Assembly (NCBI GenBank): GCA_028683855.1
Contig: JAQUHA010000007.1
Span: 1 to 64,000 of the forward strand
Source: Desulfuromonadaceae bacterium
GTDB lineage: Bacteria > Desulfobacterota > Desulfuromonadia > Geobacterales > Pseudopelobacteraceae
Reading direction: 5' to 3'
DNA length: 64,000 nucleotides
Positions 44,240 through 54,505 of this stretch are shown here, piece after piece. The notes under the pieces are model-generated. The model was not told the DNA's origin. It ran no database searches and saw only the letters and a program-made list of their open reading frames with translations. Every line of letters begins with the position of its first letter. The first letter of the stretch is position 1. A program made the translations under genes and the position numbers.

Positions 44240-44854
44240 CTAAGAACTCTTTTCGCTTTTTTTGAAAAGATCGTAAGCAAGTTTTCCCAGACCAAGCAGA
44301 GCAATTACAGCAAAGAATATCCCCCTAAGAGCTGAAGGGACTTTCCCTTCGCTGATAAAAACAACCTTTTCCGAAACCGGAATTTTCATTTTAGTCAGAA
44401 GCTCCTTGAGCTTACCCCTGTTTGAATCCGCAATAAGACTGCTTACCGTCATCCCGCTAAGATCGTATCGACCCATAAAAAGCTGCTGGTTTTCTTTAAT
44501 AAATTTTGCGCGATCTGCATCCGTATCTAAAACAAAATAATAAGTCTTGAGTAGCTCAAGAATTTTTGGATCACGCGATTCAAACCATATTTGCAGATTG
44601 CCATCTTTCTCTGAACGCTTGAGCGGAATCAGAAATGAAGTAATATCAACTGTACCGCTCATGTTGATAGCCTGCAGCAGATCTCTATAGCCACCTTCAA
44701 CCTTAAGCCACTCCCTCGGCGCTCCCTGACTGGCTAGCGACTCTATGTCAATAACCTGAGGGGCGGGATTACGGAAATAAATAGCAAGGTCGGTAAAACC
44801 AAGCCAACCCAGAACGAGACATACAACAAGCAGAGTTACGCGAAAACGTTTCAT
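44240..44854 (-). CDS. Membrane protein of unknown function beside actP
   Basis: 204 residues. Hydrophobic segments at ~5-27 and ~172-192 flank a ~140-residue soluble, probably periplasmic domain (REWLKVEGGYRDLLQAINMSGTVDITSFLIPLKRSEKDG). A basic C-terminal tail (KKSEKSS) is cytoplasmic. It is on the same strand as the acetate permease operon but separated by a terminator. I recognise no family; its neighbourhood is the only hint. Confidence 0.65.
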   Translation of the reverse strand: MKRFRVTLLVVCLVLGWLGFTDLAIYFRNPAPQVIDIESLASQGAPREWLKVEGGYRDLLQAINMSGTVDITSFLIPLKRSEKDGNLQIWFESRDPKILELLKTYYFVLDTDADRAKFIKENQQLFMGRYDLSGMTVSSLIADSNRGKLKELLTKMKIPVSEKVVFISEGKVPSALRGIFFAVIALLGLGKLAYDLFKKSEKSS

Positions 44855-44878
44855 TTTTCTCTATCCTTTAAAAAAAGT

Positions 44879-44898
44879 GGGCTGCCAATGGGCAGCCC
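44879..44898 (-). terminator. Terminator after actP
   Basis: GGGCTGCC / AATG / GGCAGCCC, followed on the minus strand by a T-run. It lies 44 bases after the actP stop and ends the DUF485-actP transcript. Confidence 0.85.
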
Positions 44899-44942
44899 TA
44901 AGCAATACATAACAGTAAATCAAAAACAGATAAATCAGGTTC

Positions 44943-46859
44943 CTATTCGACAGCGTGACCACGGTTGACATCATTCTGGGTCATTAAAGAAACTATTACC
45001 AGAGCCAGAATCGACAACGGGATCGAAATAGCAGCAGGGCTGTTGAAGCTGATCGGAGCATCCTTCGGAATCAGACCGTAAACGGCATACATATCGGGAG
45101 AGACTAAGATTAAGCCCAATGAGCTGACGATACCGACTGTAATTGATGCTGCAATCCCTTTAGCGGTTGTCTTGCTCCAGAAAAGCAGCATGAGGATAGC
45201 CGGAAGGTTTGCAGAAGCTGCGACAGCAAAAGCCCACCCTACGAGGAAAGATACGTTCATCCCCTCAAACTTTATTCCGAGGAATATCGCTATACAGCCA
45301 ACAACAACCGCAGAGATTTTACCGGCACGGACTTTACCATCCTCGGTCATTTTGATATCAAGGAAATTGTCCATAAGGTCATGTGCAACAGCTCCCGAGG
45401 CAGCAACGATAAGACCTGATACTGTACCAAGAACGGTCGCAAAAGCCAGTGAGGAGATAACCGCAAAAAGTACGACTCCGAAAGATAGCGCTAGCAGTGG
45501 AGCTGACATATTGTTGTCGGTCAGGTTAATAACACCTGTAGTCATCGCGCCAACCCCGAGGAAAAGGGTAAGAATGTAGAAGAAACCTATAGCGGCAATT
45601 GCGACAATAGTCGATTTACGAGCAGCTGCCTGACTCGGCACCGTATAATAACGGATGAGGATATGAGGTAGAGCTGCAGTACCGCAGAAAAGAGCCAACA
45701 TGAGAGAAACGAAGTTGAAGGTCTCAATCGGAGTCGCGTTATCAACCTTGAACTTTAATCCAGGGCGAAGCACACGAGTACCCGGAGTAGGCTTCTGATA
45801 GAACACTTCAGTCTTTTCGTGACCGTCTACTACATACTTTTTACCCCAGAGAACAATGGTTGAATCTTTAATTGCGGAGAGATATGCAAGAGGGCCGACC
45901 GCACCGGTAGTGAGCACGTCTTTGCCATTCATACGTAGTTCCTTAACATGACCGACAGGAAAGAACTCGCCGGCTTCTTTTGCTGCGCCATTATAGAGTT
46001 TAGTACCATCTTCTTTGGTGGTAACATAAAGAGTCTGTTCAAGGTTGTATCCTGCATCAGTTTTTTCAAACTTCCAGATACTCTCTTTGCCATCCTTGGC
46101 AAGCTTAACAAAACCAGCTTTACCGAATGCGGTGTCAAGACCGGCAACAACGCTATAGGCAGGGTCACTTATTACCATTGACTCCGTTGCCGTCATAGGC
46201 TTGAAATCATGGTAGACAACACCATTATTCACAGGAGTTGTTGAGAGACCACGGAACAGAACCATTATAACAACAACGGCTGACATAATAAGAAGGAGCG
46301 CACCTTTAAAAAACTGTACATAGGTGGTTGACGCCATCCCTGCAGTGGCTACTATTATTGTAACAACAACACCCACGATAACAACTCCAACCCAATGTGG
46401 CAAACCAAGGAGCGGCTGCACAAGAACACCTGCACCTACCATCTGCGGGATAAGGTAGAATACTGAAACCATTAGAGTTGAAATAGCTGCAGTCAACTGA
46501 ATAGGTTTGGAGTTGAATTTAGAGTCAAGTGCATCGGTAAAGGTGTACTTACCGAGGCGCTTCATAGGCTCAGCAACAAGGAAGAGTGCTACAACCCAAC
46601 CGGCAAGGTAGCCGATGGAGTACATCCATCCATCGTAGCCGGCAGTTGCGATCATGCCGCAGATACCGAGGAAAGAAGCAGCGGAGAGATAATCACCGGC
46701 GAAGGCGATACCGTTTGTGAACCAGTGTACATTGCCGCCAGCGGCATAGTAGCTGGAAGCGGAACTTTTTTTACGACCAAGATAGAAAGACAAACCGAGA
46801 ACGAAAGATACAAATGCGATGAAGAGGCCGATCGCCAGTGGAGACTGTGCGTATATCAT
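44943..46859 (-). CDS. actP: Cation/acetate symporter (ActP-type, SSS family)
   Basis: 638 residues, about 90 more than E. coli ActP. It belongs to the sodium:solute symporter family: SFYLGRKKSSASSYYAAGGNVHWFTNGIAFAGDYLSAASFLGI (~24-66) and SLAFATVLGTVSGLIVAASGAVAHDL (~480-505). The extra length sits between two membrane helices at ~205-385, a soluble loop (YHDFKPMTATESM...PGTRVLRPGLKFKVD). It imports acetate with a cation; acetate is the main electron donor of Geobacter relatives. It follows the DUF485 gene by 4 bases. Confidence 0.9.
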   Translation of the reverse strand: MIYAQSPLAIGLFIAFVSFVLGLSFYLGRKKSSASSYYAAGGNVHWFTNGIAFAGDYLSAASFLGICGMIATAGYDGWMYSIGYLAGWVVALFLVAEPMKRLGKYTFTDALDSKFNSKPIQLTAAISTLMVSVFYLIPQMVGAGVLVQPLLGLPHWVGVVIVGVVVTIIVATAGMASTTYVQFFKGALLLIMSAVVVIMVLFRGLSTTPVNNGVVYHDFKPMTATESMVISDPAYSVVAGLDTAFGKAGFVKLAKDGKESIWKFEKTDAGYNLEQTLYVTTKEDGTKLYNGAAKEAGEFFPVGHVKELRMNGKDVLTTGAVGPLAYLSAIKDSTIVLWGKKYVVDGHEKTEVFYQKPTPGTRVLRPGLKFKVDNATPIETFNFVSLMLALFCGTAALPHILIRYYTVPSQAAARKSTIVAIAAIGFFYILTLFLGVGAMTTGVINLTDNNMSAPLLALSFGVVLFAVISSLAFATVLGTVSGLIVAASGAVAHDLMDNFLDIKMTEDGKVRAGKISAVVVGCIAIFLGIKFEGMNVSFLVGWAFAVAASANLPAILMLLFWSKTTAKGIAASITVGIVSSLGLILVSPDMYAVYGLIPKDAPISFNSPAAISIPLSILALVIVSLMTQNDVNRGHAVE

Positions 46860-46863
46860 GTTG

Positions 46864-47136
46864 TTAAACTCCCTTATTCATTTCTGACTCTGCTTTAGTG
46901 CAGAGATGGTTGTAGATGACAGCCTGCACAAGCGCAAGACCGATCAAGCCAAAGCCCCAGATAACTGCAGCTGTCTGCCCCATAACAACGGTTTCCATCG
47001 ATTTTGGGTTTGTGGCGTTAATGATGATGAAAGTAAAATAAACGATGGTATAAACAACAAACATCTTTACTCCCAACTTCGTCTTGTAGGCTGCTGCGTC
47101 ATCTCTGCCCAGTTTTACTGCGGGTCCATGTCCCAT
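46864..47136 (-). CDS. DUF485 membrane protein, partner of ActP
   Basis: 90 residues with two membrane helices (~24-44 and ~56-80), the DUF485 pattern seen beside actP in many bacteria (E. coli yjcH). AAGGAG precedes the ATG (MGHGPAVKLGRDDAAAYK). It is the first gene of the acetate permease operon; its role in transport is not settled. Confidence 0.87.
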   Translation of the reverse strand: MGHGPAVKLGRDDAAAYKTKLGVKMFVVYTIVYFTFIIINATNPKSMETVVMGQTAAVIWGFGLIGLALVQAVIYNHLCTKAESEMNKGV

Positions 47137-47200
47137 GTTGTAAACTCCTTTTTAAAATTGTTCGTGCGAGCCGACAAGACTCAGACACAAAATATAAAAT

Positions 47201-47220
47201 GATCTGCAAATCTGCAGATC
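47201..47220. promoter_or_regulatory. Inverted repeat upstream of the DUF485-actP operon
   Basis: GATCTGCA-AATC-TGCAGATC, a perfect 8-4-8 palindrome 65 bases before the DUF485 start. A repressor site near the promoter is plausible. Confidence 0.4.
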
Positions 47221-47266
47221 TCCTAAAATAAAACGAATAAACTAATTGAAATCGCAATATATTATG

Positions 47267-47325
47267 GTTTATTGGATGGTGTATTCAGGTCAATCTGATG
47301 GTATATTTTGCGTCAATTGGATGGT
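47267..47325. repeat. Three-copy 14-mer direct repeat array upstream of actP
   Basis: Copies end GATGGT at 47280, 47302 and 47325: GTTTATTGGATGGT, GTCAATCTGATGGT, GTCAATTGGATGGT. The period is 22-23 bases, about two helical turns, as in cooperative activator or repressor sites. It lies 130-190 bases before the DUF485 start and ~350 before eno. The rest of the 47137-47677 gap is AT-rich and shows the inverted repeat at 47201-47220 and a TTGTATACAA palindrome at 47375-47384. Confidence 0.6.
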
Positions 47326-47677
47326 CTCAATTTAAGATATAATAATAGCGTTTTAAAATTATGTCAATACTAAATTGTATACAAAATTTACCAGATAAAA
47401 ATATATGCAAAAATCCTTATATACAGCTCCATTATTAAAAACAATAGTGGCGGTTAACAGACTGGTATTGTAGGCTTTTATCAGACAAGCACTGTCTTTA
47501 AAAGATAAAATAAAATTTCCGTAAACGACCACAAATAGTCGGAATTTTCAACTAACATAATGTTAATTTTATTTTTATCCCCTCAATGATGCTATTTTTT
47601 CTTTTTTGTGGTATACAAAACCCCTTACCGGAATTTAACCGTTCCGAGTCACTTTATTAAAAGCAAGGGGGCTGTAA

Positions 47678-48967
<1,290 letters not shown>

Positions 48968-48990
48968 TTGAATCATAACGCCGGGCATGG

Positions 48991-49013
48991 AAAGGGGGGA
49001 TTTTCCCCCCTTT
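48991..49013. terminator. Bidirectional terminator between eno and hrpB
   Basis: AAAGGGGGG / ATTTT / CCCCCCTTT, 24 bases after the eno stop and just before the stop of the convergent hrpB. Confidence 0.85.
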
Positions 49014-49015
49014 TT

Positions 49016-51559
49016 CTATGCCTGTATATTTTTTGGTTTTACCCGCCGTGTCGGCATCGCACTCCATGGATCATCCGGCCATGGATGTTTTGGATAGCGC
49101 CCTTTAAGCTCCTTTTTCACCTGCTGATATGAACCATTCCAAAAACCACATAAATCATTTGTAATCTGAATCGGTCTCCCTGCCGGTGAAAGGAGATGGA
49201 GCAGAAGCTTAACCCTTCTGTCACAAATTGCAGGTCCTTCTGCAAGTCCAAACAGTTCCTGAAGTTTAACAGCCAAAACAGGAACCTCGCCCGAATAGTC
49301 GATTCTGATACGTGAACCGCTTGGAACAGTCACAAATTCCGGGGCAAACTCATCAAGATCCCTCTTTTGCCTGTACTCAAGTCTCTGCATCAGAATTTCC
49401 ACTATATTCAACTGAGAAATTTTTTTTGCCGAATTGACACCATCAAGATGTGGTAAAAGCCAATCCTCAAGCTTATTTATCAGGGCTGCGTTTGAAAAAT
49501 CGGGAAACTCTTTTTCAGGAAAAGCCTTTTTAAATACCTTAGTCCGCCCCTGGAACTGACGAACAGCGGCAGAGATTGTGAGAAGAGACAAGCCGGAAGC
49601 CCGCACCGCATTGATAACAACCCCCACAGCCTCAACTGGAGAAGGAACTACCGTATATTCGGCAAGGGTAATGCTACCCAGCAGTTCTGAACGCCTCGAT
49701 ATAACACGCCCTTCGCCATCATCCCATACAACCGAGGTTTCTATCGAGATGCATTTAGAACTTTTCTCTCTAACAACAGATTCAGGAATTTCTGCAGCAA
49801 GATGAATGATTGCATCAGCCTGCTGTCCAGCGTCAAGCGCCAGCGCAACAATAAATTCAGGGTTCTTGACTGCACTTCGATCCGAAATTCTCGCCCCGCG
49901 CCCTGTAGCGAGCAGATAAGCTGAACTGTTAGACGATCTCCGTTTAGCAACTCTGTCCGGGTACGCAGAAAGCAGTAAACCCGGAATACGCCTGTCATCA
50001 TGATCAAAATCAGATTTAATATTTTGAGAAAGCATACACCTACCTAATTGGAGTATCACCCTTCTGACATTTTTTACCGCAGAAAAATCAACATCTGAAT
50101 CATTTTTAAGCGTTGAATCATCACATTTGAGTAGATTCAATCTATCAGCAATATCCGAAGTGCTGACCTGCTTAATGCGGCTCCCTCTGGTACGGATGAT
50201 ATCACGTTCCGAAAGAAGTGCAGCTATATGGCATCCAAGAGCAGTACAGCCAAGCTCCTCAGAGCAGAGTAACATTCGCCCCAGACGTGGGTGCAACGGC
50301 ATCTTAACAACCTCGGCACCATCGCTCGTTATTCTCCCTCCGCTATCAAGCAGTTCCAACTCCATAAGCAGATTACGCGCTGAATTTAAAAAAAGGGGAT
50401 CTGGTGGATCGAGCCAGGATAGCTGCAGCGGATCGATAACTCCCCAGGCAGCGAGTTCAAGCAAAAGCTGAGAAAGATCGGTCACTGAAATTTCAGGTGG
50501 GGTATGCGGTGTCATTCCCTGCAGAGTATGCTCGCTAAAAAGACGATAACAGAGACCAGGGGCAGTTCTCCCCCCCCTCCCCCCCCTCTGTTCCGCTGAT
50601 GCTCTGGACTCACGTACTGTTACCAACCGATTAAGTCCGTTGGCAGAATCGTACTGCAATCGCCTCGATAATCCGGAGTCAATTACCGTTCGCACCCCTT
50701 CTATTGTCAAACTTGACTCGGCAATACTGGTTGAAAGTATTACCTTGCGGGCGCTGCTCGCCTGTAGAGTTTTCTGCTGCTCTGAAACAGACATATCCCC
50801 GTAAAGTTTGCATATCACCGCTCTACCCTCAACACCCCCCATAACCGATAGTGCTGCAGCAACAGCATTTATCTCAGCTAAACCTGGTAAAAACACCAGA
50901 ATATCCCCCTCTGACTCATTGAGCGCGAGCAGAACAGCTGAAATTACCCTCTCTTTAAAACCAATGCCCCCCTCCCTATCAATAAGATATTTTATTTCTA
51001 CCGGAAAACTCACCCCGCTCGAACTTATTACAGGCGCGTTATTGAGCATTTTTGATAGTGGTTCAAGGTCAAGAGTTGCCGACATCACCATAATTTTAAG
51101 TTCTGGTCGCAGCTGCTGGATTTCAAGAGAGAGCGCAAGCGCTAGATCAGCATGAATGCTACGCTCGTGAAACTCGTCAAAAATTATCATAGCTACACCA
51201 TCAAGCCCCGGGTCCTTCTGGATTCTGCGCGTCAGTATCCCCTCGGTAACTATTTCAATTCGGGTGTTTTTTGAAGTACGGGAGTCAAATCGGATTGAAT
51301 ACCCCACGCTCTGCCCGACCTCTTCATTTAGAGCAGCCGCCATCCATCCGGCAGCAGCGACAGCAGCAATACGACGAGGTTCAAGCATTAGGATTCTACC
51401 GGCTTCAGGCGGAATAATATCCAGAAGAGCCAACGGAACACGCGTGGTTTTACCAGCCCCGGGAGAGGCATTAAGAATGGTGTTATTGGAAATCTGAACA
51501 GTATCCAGAATCTCTGGAATTATGTTTTCGATGGGGAGCTGAAAAGGTGGCGGTGGCAT
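49016..51559 (-). CDS. hrpB: ATP-dependent helicase HrpB
   Basis: 847 residues of the DEAH-type superfamily 2. Walker A NASPGAGKTTRVPLALL (~31-47), DEFH box IIFDEFHERSIHADLAL (~127-143), SAT at VMSATLD and motif VI EQRGGRGGRTAPG (~323-335), where both Ala of the usual QRAGRAGR are Gly. The C-terminal HrpB domain ends YPKHPWPDDPWSAMPTRRVKPK, diagnostic for HrpB. Its biological substrate is poorly known even in E. coli. The DNA behind motif VI is a C-rich run on the plus strand (50569-50586). Confidence 0.92.
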   Translation of the reverse strand: MPPPPFQLPIENIIPEILDTVQISNNTILNASPGAGKTTRVPLALLDIIPPEAGRILMLEPRRIAAVAAAGWMAAALNEEVGQSVGYSIRFDSRTSKNTRIEIVTEGILTRRIQKDPGLDGVAMIIFDEFHERSIHADLALALSLEIQQLRPELKIMVMSATLDLEPLSKMLNNAPVISSSGVSFPVEIKYLIDREGGIGFKERVISAVLLALNESEGDILVFLPGLAEINAVAAALSVMGGVEGRAVICKLYGDMSVSEQQKTLQASSARKVILSTSIAESSLTIEGVRTVIDSGLSRRLQYDSANGLNRLVTVRESRASAEQRGGRGGRTAPGLCYRLFSEHTLQGMTPHTPPEISVTDLSQLLLELAAWGVIDPLQLSWLDPPDPLFLNSARNLLMELELLDSGGRITSDGAEVVKMPLHPRLGRMLLCSEELGCTALGCHIAALLSERDIIRTRGSRIKQVSTSDIADRLNLLKCDDSTLKNDSDVDFSAVKNVRRVILQLGRCMLSQNIKSDFDHDDRRIPGLLLSAYPDRVAKRRSSNSSAYLLATGRGARISDRSAVKNPEFIVALALDAGQQADAIIHLAAEIPESVVREKSSKCISIETSVVWDDGEGRVISRRSELLGSITLAEYTVVPSPVEAVGVVINAVRASGLSLLTISAAVRQFQGRTKVFKKAFPEKEFPDFSNAALINKLEDWLLPHLDGVNSAKKISQLNIVEILMQRLEYRQKRDLDEFAPEFVTVPSGSRIRIDYSGEVPVLAVKLQELFGLAEGPAICDRRVKLLLHLLSPAGRPIQITNDLCGFWNGSYQQVKKELKGRYPKHPWPDDPWSAMPTRRVKPKNIQA

Positions 51560-51601
51560 AACTTACTGATCTCATTTTAAACTAAGAGTTTGAAAATGTA
51601 A

Positions 51602-52405
51602 TTATAATTCATTCATCGCGCCTGTTCTATAACCCTGCAAATCAAGCGCTACATATACAAAACCTGAATTTTTAACAAGGCGAACCACATCATCACGCAG
51701 CGACACCGTTGCAAGTGCAAATTCATCTTCACCAAGTTCAATTCTTGCTACTGCACCATGATATCTGACTCTCATAGTTCTAAATCCGAGATTCCATAAC
51801 GCCTCTTCAGCCGCTCCAACCTGCTCGACAAGCTCTGGAGTAATTGGCGTACCGTATGGAAAGCGGCTTGAAAGACAGGCAAAAGCAGGCTTATCCCATG
51901 TCGGCAGCCCCATATATTTAGAAAGGTCTCTAATATCCTGTTTTGTGAAACCAGCTTCCTCAAGCGGACTTCTGACTTTTAACTCCTCCGCAGCCAACCG
52001 TCCCGGACGATGATCGGCTGCATCATCAAAGTTAGTACCATCCAGAACATACGCAAGCCCCTCATCTTCAGCGATACGCTTCAGTTTGCTGAACAGCTCT
52101 TTTTTGCAGTAATAACAGCGATTACGTGGATTATTTTGAAATTCAGGTATATCCAGTTCGTTAGAAGCTATTACAATATGCCTTCCGCCTGCTCCGGCGG
52201 CAAAATCAGAAGCCTCCTGCAGCTCCCTCACCGGAAAAGTCTTTGAGGAGGCAGTAACCGCCAACGCCTTCTGACCAAGCAGTTCAACCGCTAATGCAAA
52301 TAATAGGGTAGAATCCACACCGCCAGAGAACCCTATCAGGCAACTACCCATCCCGGTAATAATTGCGCACAGATTTTCTGTTTTTTCTTTTAACATAGCA
52401 TCCAT
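51602..52405 (-). CDS. larE: ATP-dependent sacrificial sulfur transferase LarE-like
   Basis: About 267 residues from ATG 52405 (MDAMLKEKT), with AGGA upstream; a TTG at 52426 is possible but less likely. The PP-loop SGGVDSTLLFALA (~28-40) binds ATP; NPRNRCYYCKKELF (~107-120) and FACLSSRFPYGTPIT (~174-188) hold Cys residues, the latter the usual sulfur donor position. LarE makes the nickel-pincer cofactor of lactate racemase. larB, larC and larA are not in the window, so a different sulfur-transfer role is possible. Confidence 0.82.
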   Translation of the reverse strand: MDAMLKEKTENLCAIITGMGSCLIGFSGGVDSTLLFALAVELLGQKALAVTASSKTFPVRELQEASDFAAGAGGRHIVIASNELDIPEFQNNPRNRCYYCKKELFSKLKRIAEDEGLAYVLDGTNFDDAADHRPGRLAAEELKVRSPLEEAGFTKQDIRDLSKYMGLPTWDKPAFACLSSRFPYGTPITPELVEQVGAAEEALWNLGFRTMRVRYHGAVARIELGEDEFALATVSLRDDVVRLVKNSGFVYVALDLQGYRTGAMNEL

Positions 52406-52427
52406 ATAATTAATCCTATTGTTCAAT

Positions 52428-54044
52428 TTACAGCATATAATCAGTTGAAATGAAGTGTGATTTTCTCTCTTTCACTATATCGTTTATTATCTCTCTGTTA
52501 GAATCGCTCTCTCTTGCAGCCACTACAATTCTTATGGAAAATATCCTTAAAGCATCAACTACAGACTGTGTACCATCTGCAGAGTTCTTTCTACCATTAA
52601 ATGGAAAACTGTCAGGACCACGCTGACACTGGCTATTTATGTTGATACGACAGACCTGATTAACCAATGAGTCCACCAACTGGGCAAGCATATCTGTATC
52701 CTGCCCGAAAATGCTTGCCTGCTGACCGTAGTTTGATTGAACAACGTACTCTATCGGTTCAGAAATATCATCAAACGGAACAACAGGAATAACAGGACCA
52801 AACTGCTCCTCCGCGTAGACTCTCATATAAGGGGTCACCGGATATAAAAGCGCAGGGTAAAAAACAGTACCTTTTCTTACGCCACCCCCCTTATTGACAA
52901 CATCAGCACCCAAACGGAGAGCATCATCAACCAGACCTTCAAGGTAAACCGGTTTTTCCGGTTCGGGCAACGGCGTTATAGTAACCCCCTTTTCCCACGG
53001 CATTCCACATTTAAGGGCCTTTATCCCTGCAGACATACGCTGGATAAAGTCATCAACAACCGATCTGTGTACAAAAAAAATCTTGAGCGCAGTACAGCGC
53101 TGACCGTTAAAACTAAGACTCCCCTGCATACACTCTTTTACAGTCAGATCAAGATCTGCGGAAGGAATAACTATTGCCGGATTTTTTGCGTCCAGCCCTA
53201 ATACACAACGTAAACGATGAGGTCTAGGATGAAACGCTCTGAGAGCATCTGCAACGCGGTGAGTACCTACAAAGCCGAGAACATCAATCTTTCCTGAAGC
53301 CATTAGCGGCGGGATTACAACCTCTCCATCCCCGTAGATGGTATTAATAACCCCGGGCGGAAAATACTCTCTGAACGCTTCCAGCAGCGGCTGAAAAATC
53401 AGAATGCCGAATCGTGGAGGCTTTACCAGAATAGTGTTACCCATCACAAGAGCAGGTATCAGCGTAGTAAAAGTTTCATACAGCGGAAAATTGTACGGCC
53501 CCATACAGAGTACAACACCAAGAGGCGCGCGACGTATCTGCCCTATTATTCCCTGCTGAATGATAAAACGAGATGACGACCTGTCCAACTCCTTAAGCGC
53601 CTCAATGGTGTCGTAAATATACTGCACAGTTCTGTCAAATTCCCGCTCAGCCTCTAAAAGTGATTTACCAATTTCCAGCTGAAGCAGAATTGTAATTTCA
53701 TCACGCCTTTTCAACATAGCCGAAGTAAAAAGTTTTATCGACCTGATCCGCTCTGCAACCAGCATAGTTGGCCAAATACCGCGCCCGTTTGAATATGCAC
53801 GGACTGAAACGTCCAATGCCTCCAGCGCAGACGTTTCGTCCAGAAGTGGAGCTTCTCCGATCTTTTTTGACACCAATCCTTCAGGAGAACTTACAAGCAG
53901 AGGAGAGAGAACATTCTGCAGCGGTCCGTCCCACAGGCGTAGCTTCCCGTCAATAAGATAGTAGTTTTGCTGAATATATTTACTGGAATACTGCTCTGGA
54001 ATATTCTGTTCTACGGGAAACAGTTTTTCAATATTAAGTTTCAT
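52428..54044 (-). CDS. GapN-like aldehyde dehydrogenase with altered catalytic motif
   Basis: 538 residues of the ALDH superfamily, closest in character to non-phosphorylating NADP glyceraldehyde-3-phosphate dehydrogenases: APLGVVLCMGPYNFPLYETFTTLIPALVMGN (~174-204) and SFNGQRCTALKIFFV with the nucleophilic Cys (~312). The position 34 residues before that Cys, normally the Glu of ELGGK, is Gly here (VLGLDAKNPAIV), with an Asp two residues on. The long N-terminus (~60 residues) and C-terminus (~25) exceed typical GapN. It would oxidise glyceraldehyde-3-phosphate to 3-phosphoglycerate if active. larE follows after 22 bases. Confidence 0.78.
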   Translation of the reverse strand: MKLNIEKLFPVEQNIPEQYSSKYIQQNYYLIDGKLRLWDGPLQNVLSPLLVSSPEGLVSKKIGEAPLLDETSALEALDVSVRAYSNGRGIWPTMLVAERIRSIKLFTSAMLKRRDEITILLQLEIGKSLLEAEREFDRTVQYIYDTIEALKELDRSSSRFIIQQGIIGQIRRAPLGVVLCMGPYNFPLYETFTTLIPALVMGNTILVKPPRFGILIFQPLLEAFREYFPPGVINTIYGDGEVVIPPLMASGKIDVLGFVGTHRVADALRAFHPRPHRLRCVLGLDAKNPAIVIPSADLDLTVKECMQGSLSFNGQRCTALKIFFVHRSVVDDFIQRMSAGIKALKCGMPWEKGVTITPLPEPEKPVYLEGLVDDALRLGADVVNKGGGVRKGTVFYPALLYPVTPYMRVYAEEQFGPVIPVVPFDDISEPIEYVVQSNYGQQASIFGQDTDMLAQLVDSLVNQVCRININSQCQRGPDSFPFNGRKNSADGTQSVVDALRIFSIRIVVAARESDSNREIINDIVKERKSHFISTDYML

Positions 54045-54074
54045 AAAATTACCCTTTAAAATCTATGACCGCAA

Positions 54075-54112
54075 AACAATAGGGCTTACGATTTATCGCA
54101 AACCCTATTGTT
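54075..54112. promoter_or_regulatory. Hairpin in the gapN upstream region
   Basis: AACAATAGGG (54075-54084) pairs with CCCTATTGTT (54103-54112), with further partial pairing inside (CGA/TCG). It lies 31 bases upstream of the gapN start, so it may be an operator or a leader hairpin. The remaining 54113-54505 is AT-rich and shows no gene that I can support. Confidence 0.45.
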
Positions 54113-54505
54113 CAGATTTTTGCCAAAACAGGCATTAATAGTTTAGTGTTTTAACAACCTGCCAACTTATAACCGGTAGCCGCAAAGGATGATTTGCATA
54201 CTAACGAGTGGATTTTATACAACACCCCGCCTTATTATGCAAACATTTCAATTTTAGAGATAAAAGCCGGATTTTATGAGATTTGATCTGCATCTGCATA
54301 ATCAGAACATTGACACTCCACTCTGTTGTACCCCCCTCTACCCCGGTTTTTGTTTCACGCCTGAACTAAATACAATCGAATTAATATCTTTTCGCAACTA
54401 TCCGCGCATGGTATATGACTTCAGACATAATTAAACTTCAAGTATAAGATTAACCACATACCTACTCGAATTAAAATAAATTTTTCAGGAACAAAATAAC
54501 CAGAC

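Noticed and set aside
47137-47330. Sigma-54 promoter for the acetate permease operon
   Set aside because: No GG-N10-GC pair with the TGGCAC/TTGC context was found on the minus strand.
54276-54434. 52-codon frame upstream of trmO
   Set aside because: There is no ribosome site, the composition is odd for a protein and no motif is visible; it is more likely non-coding.
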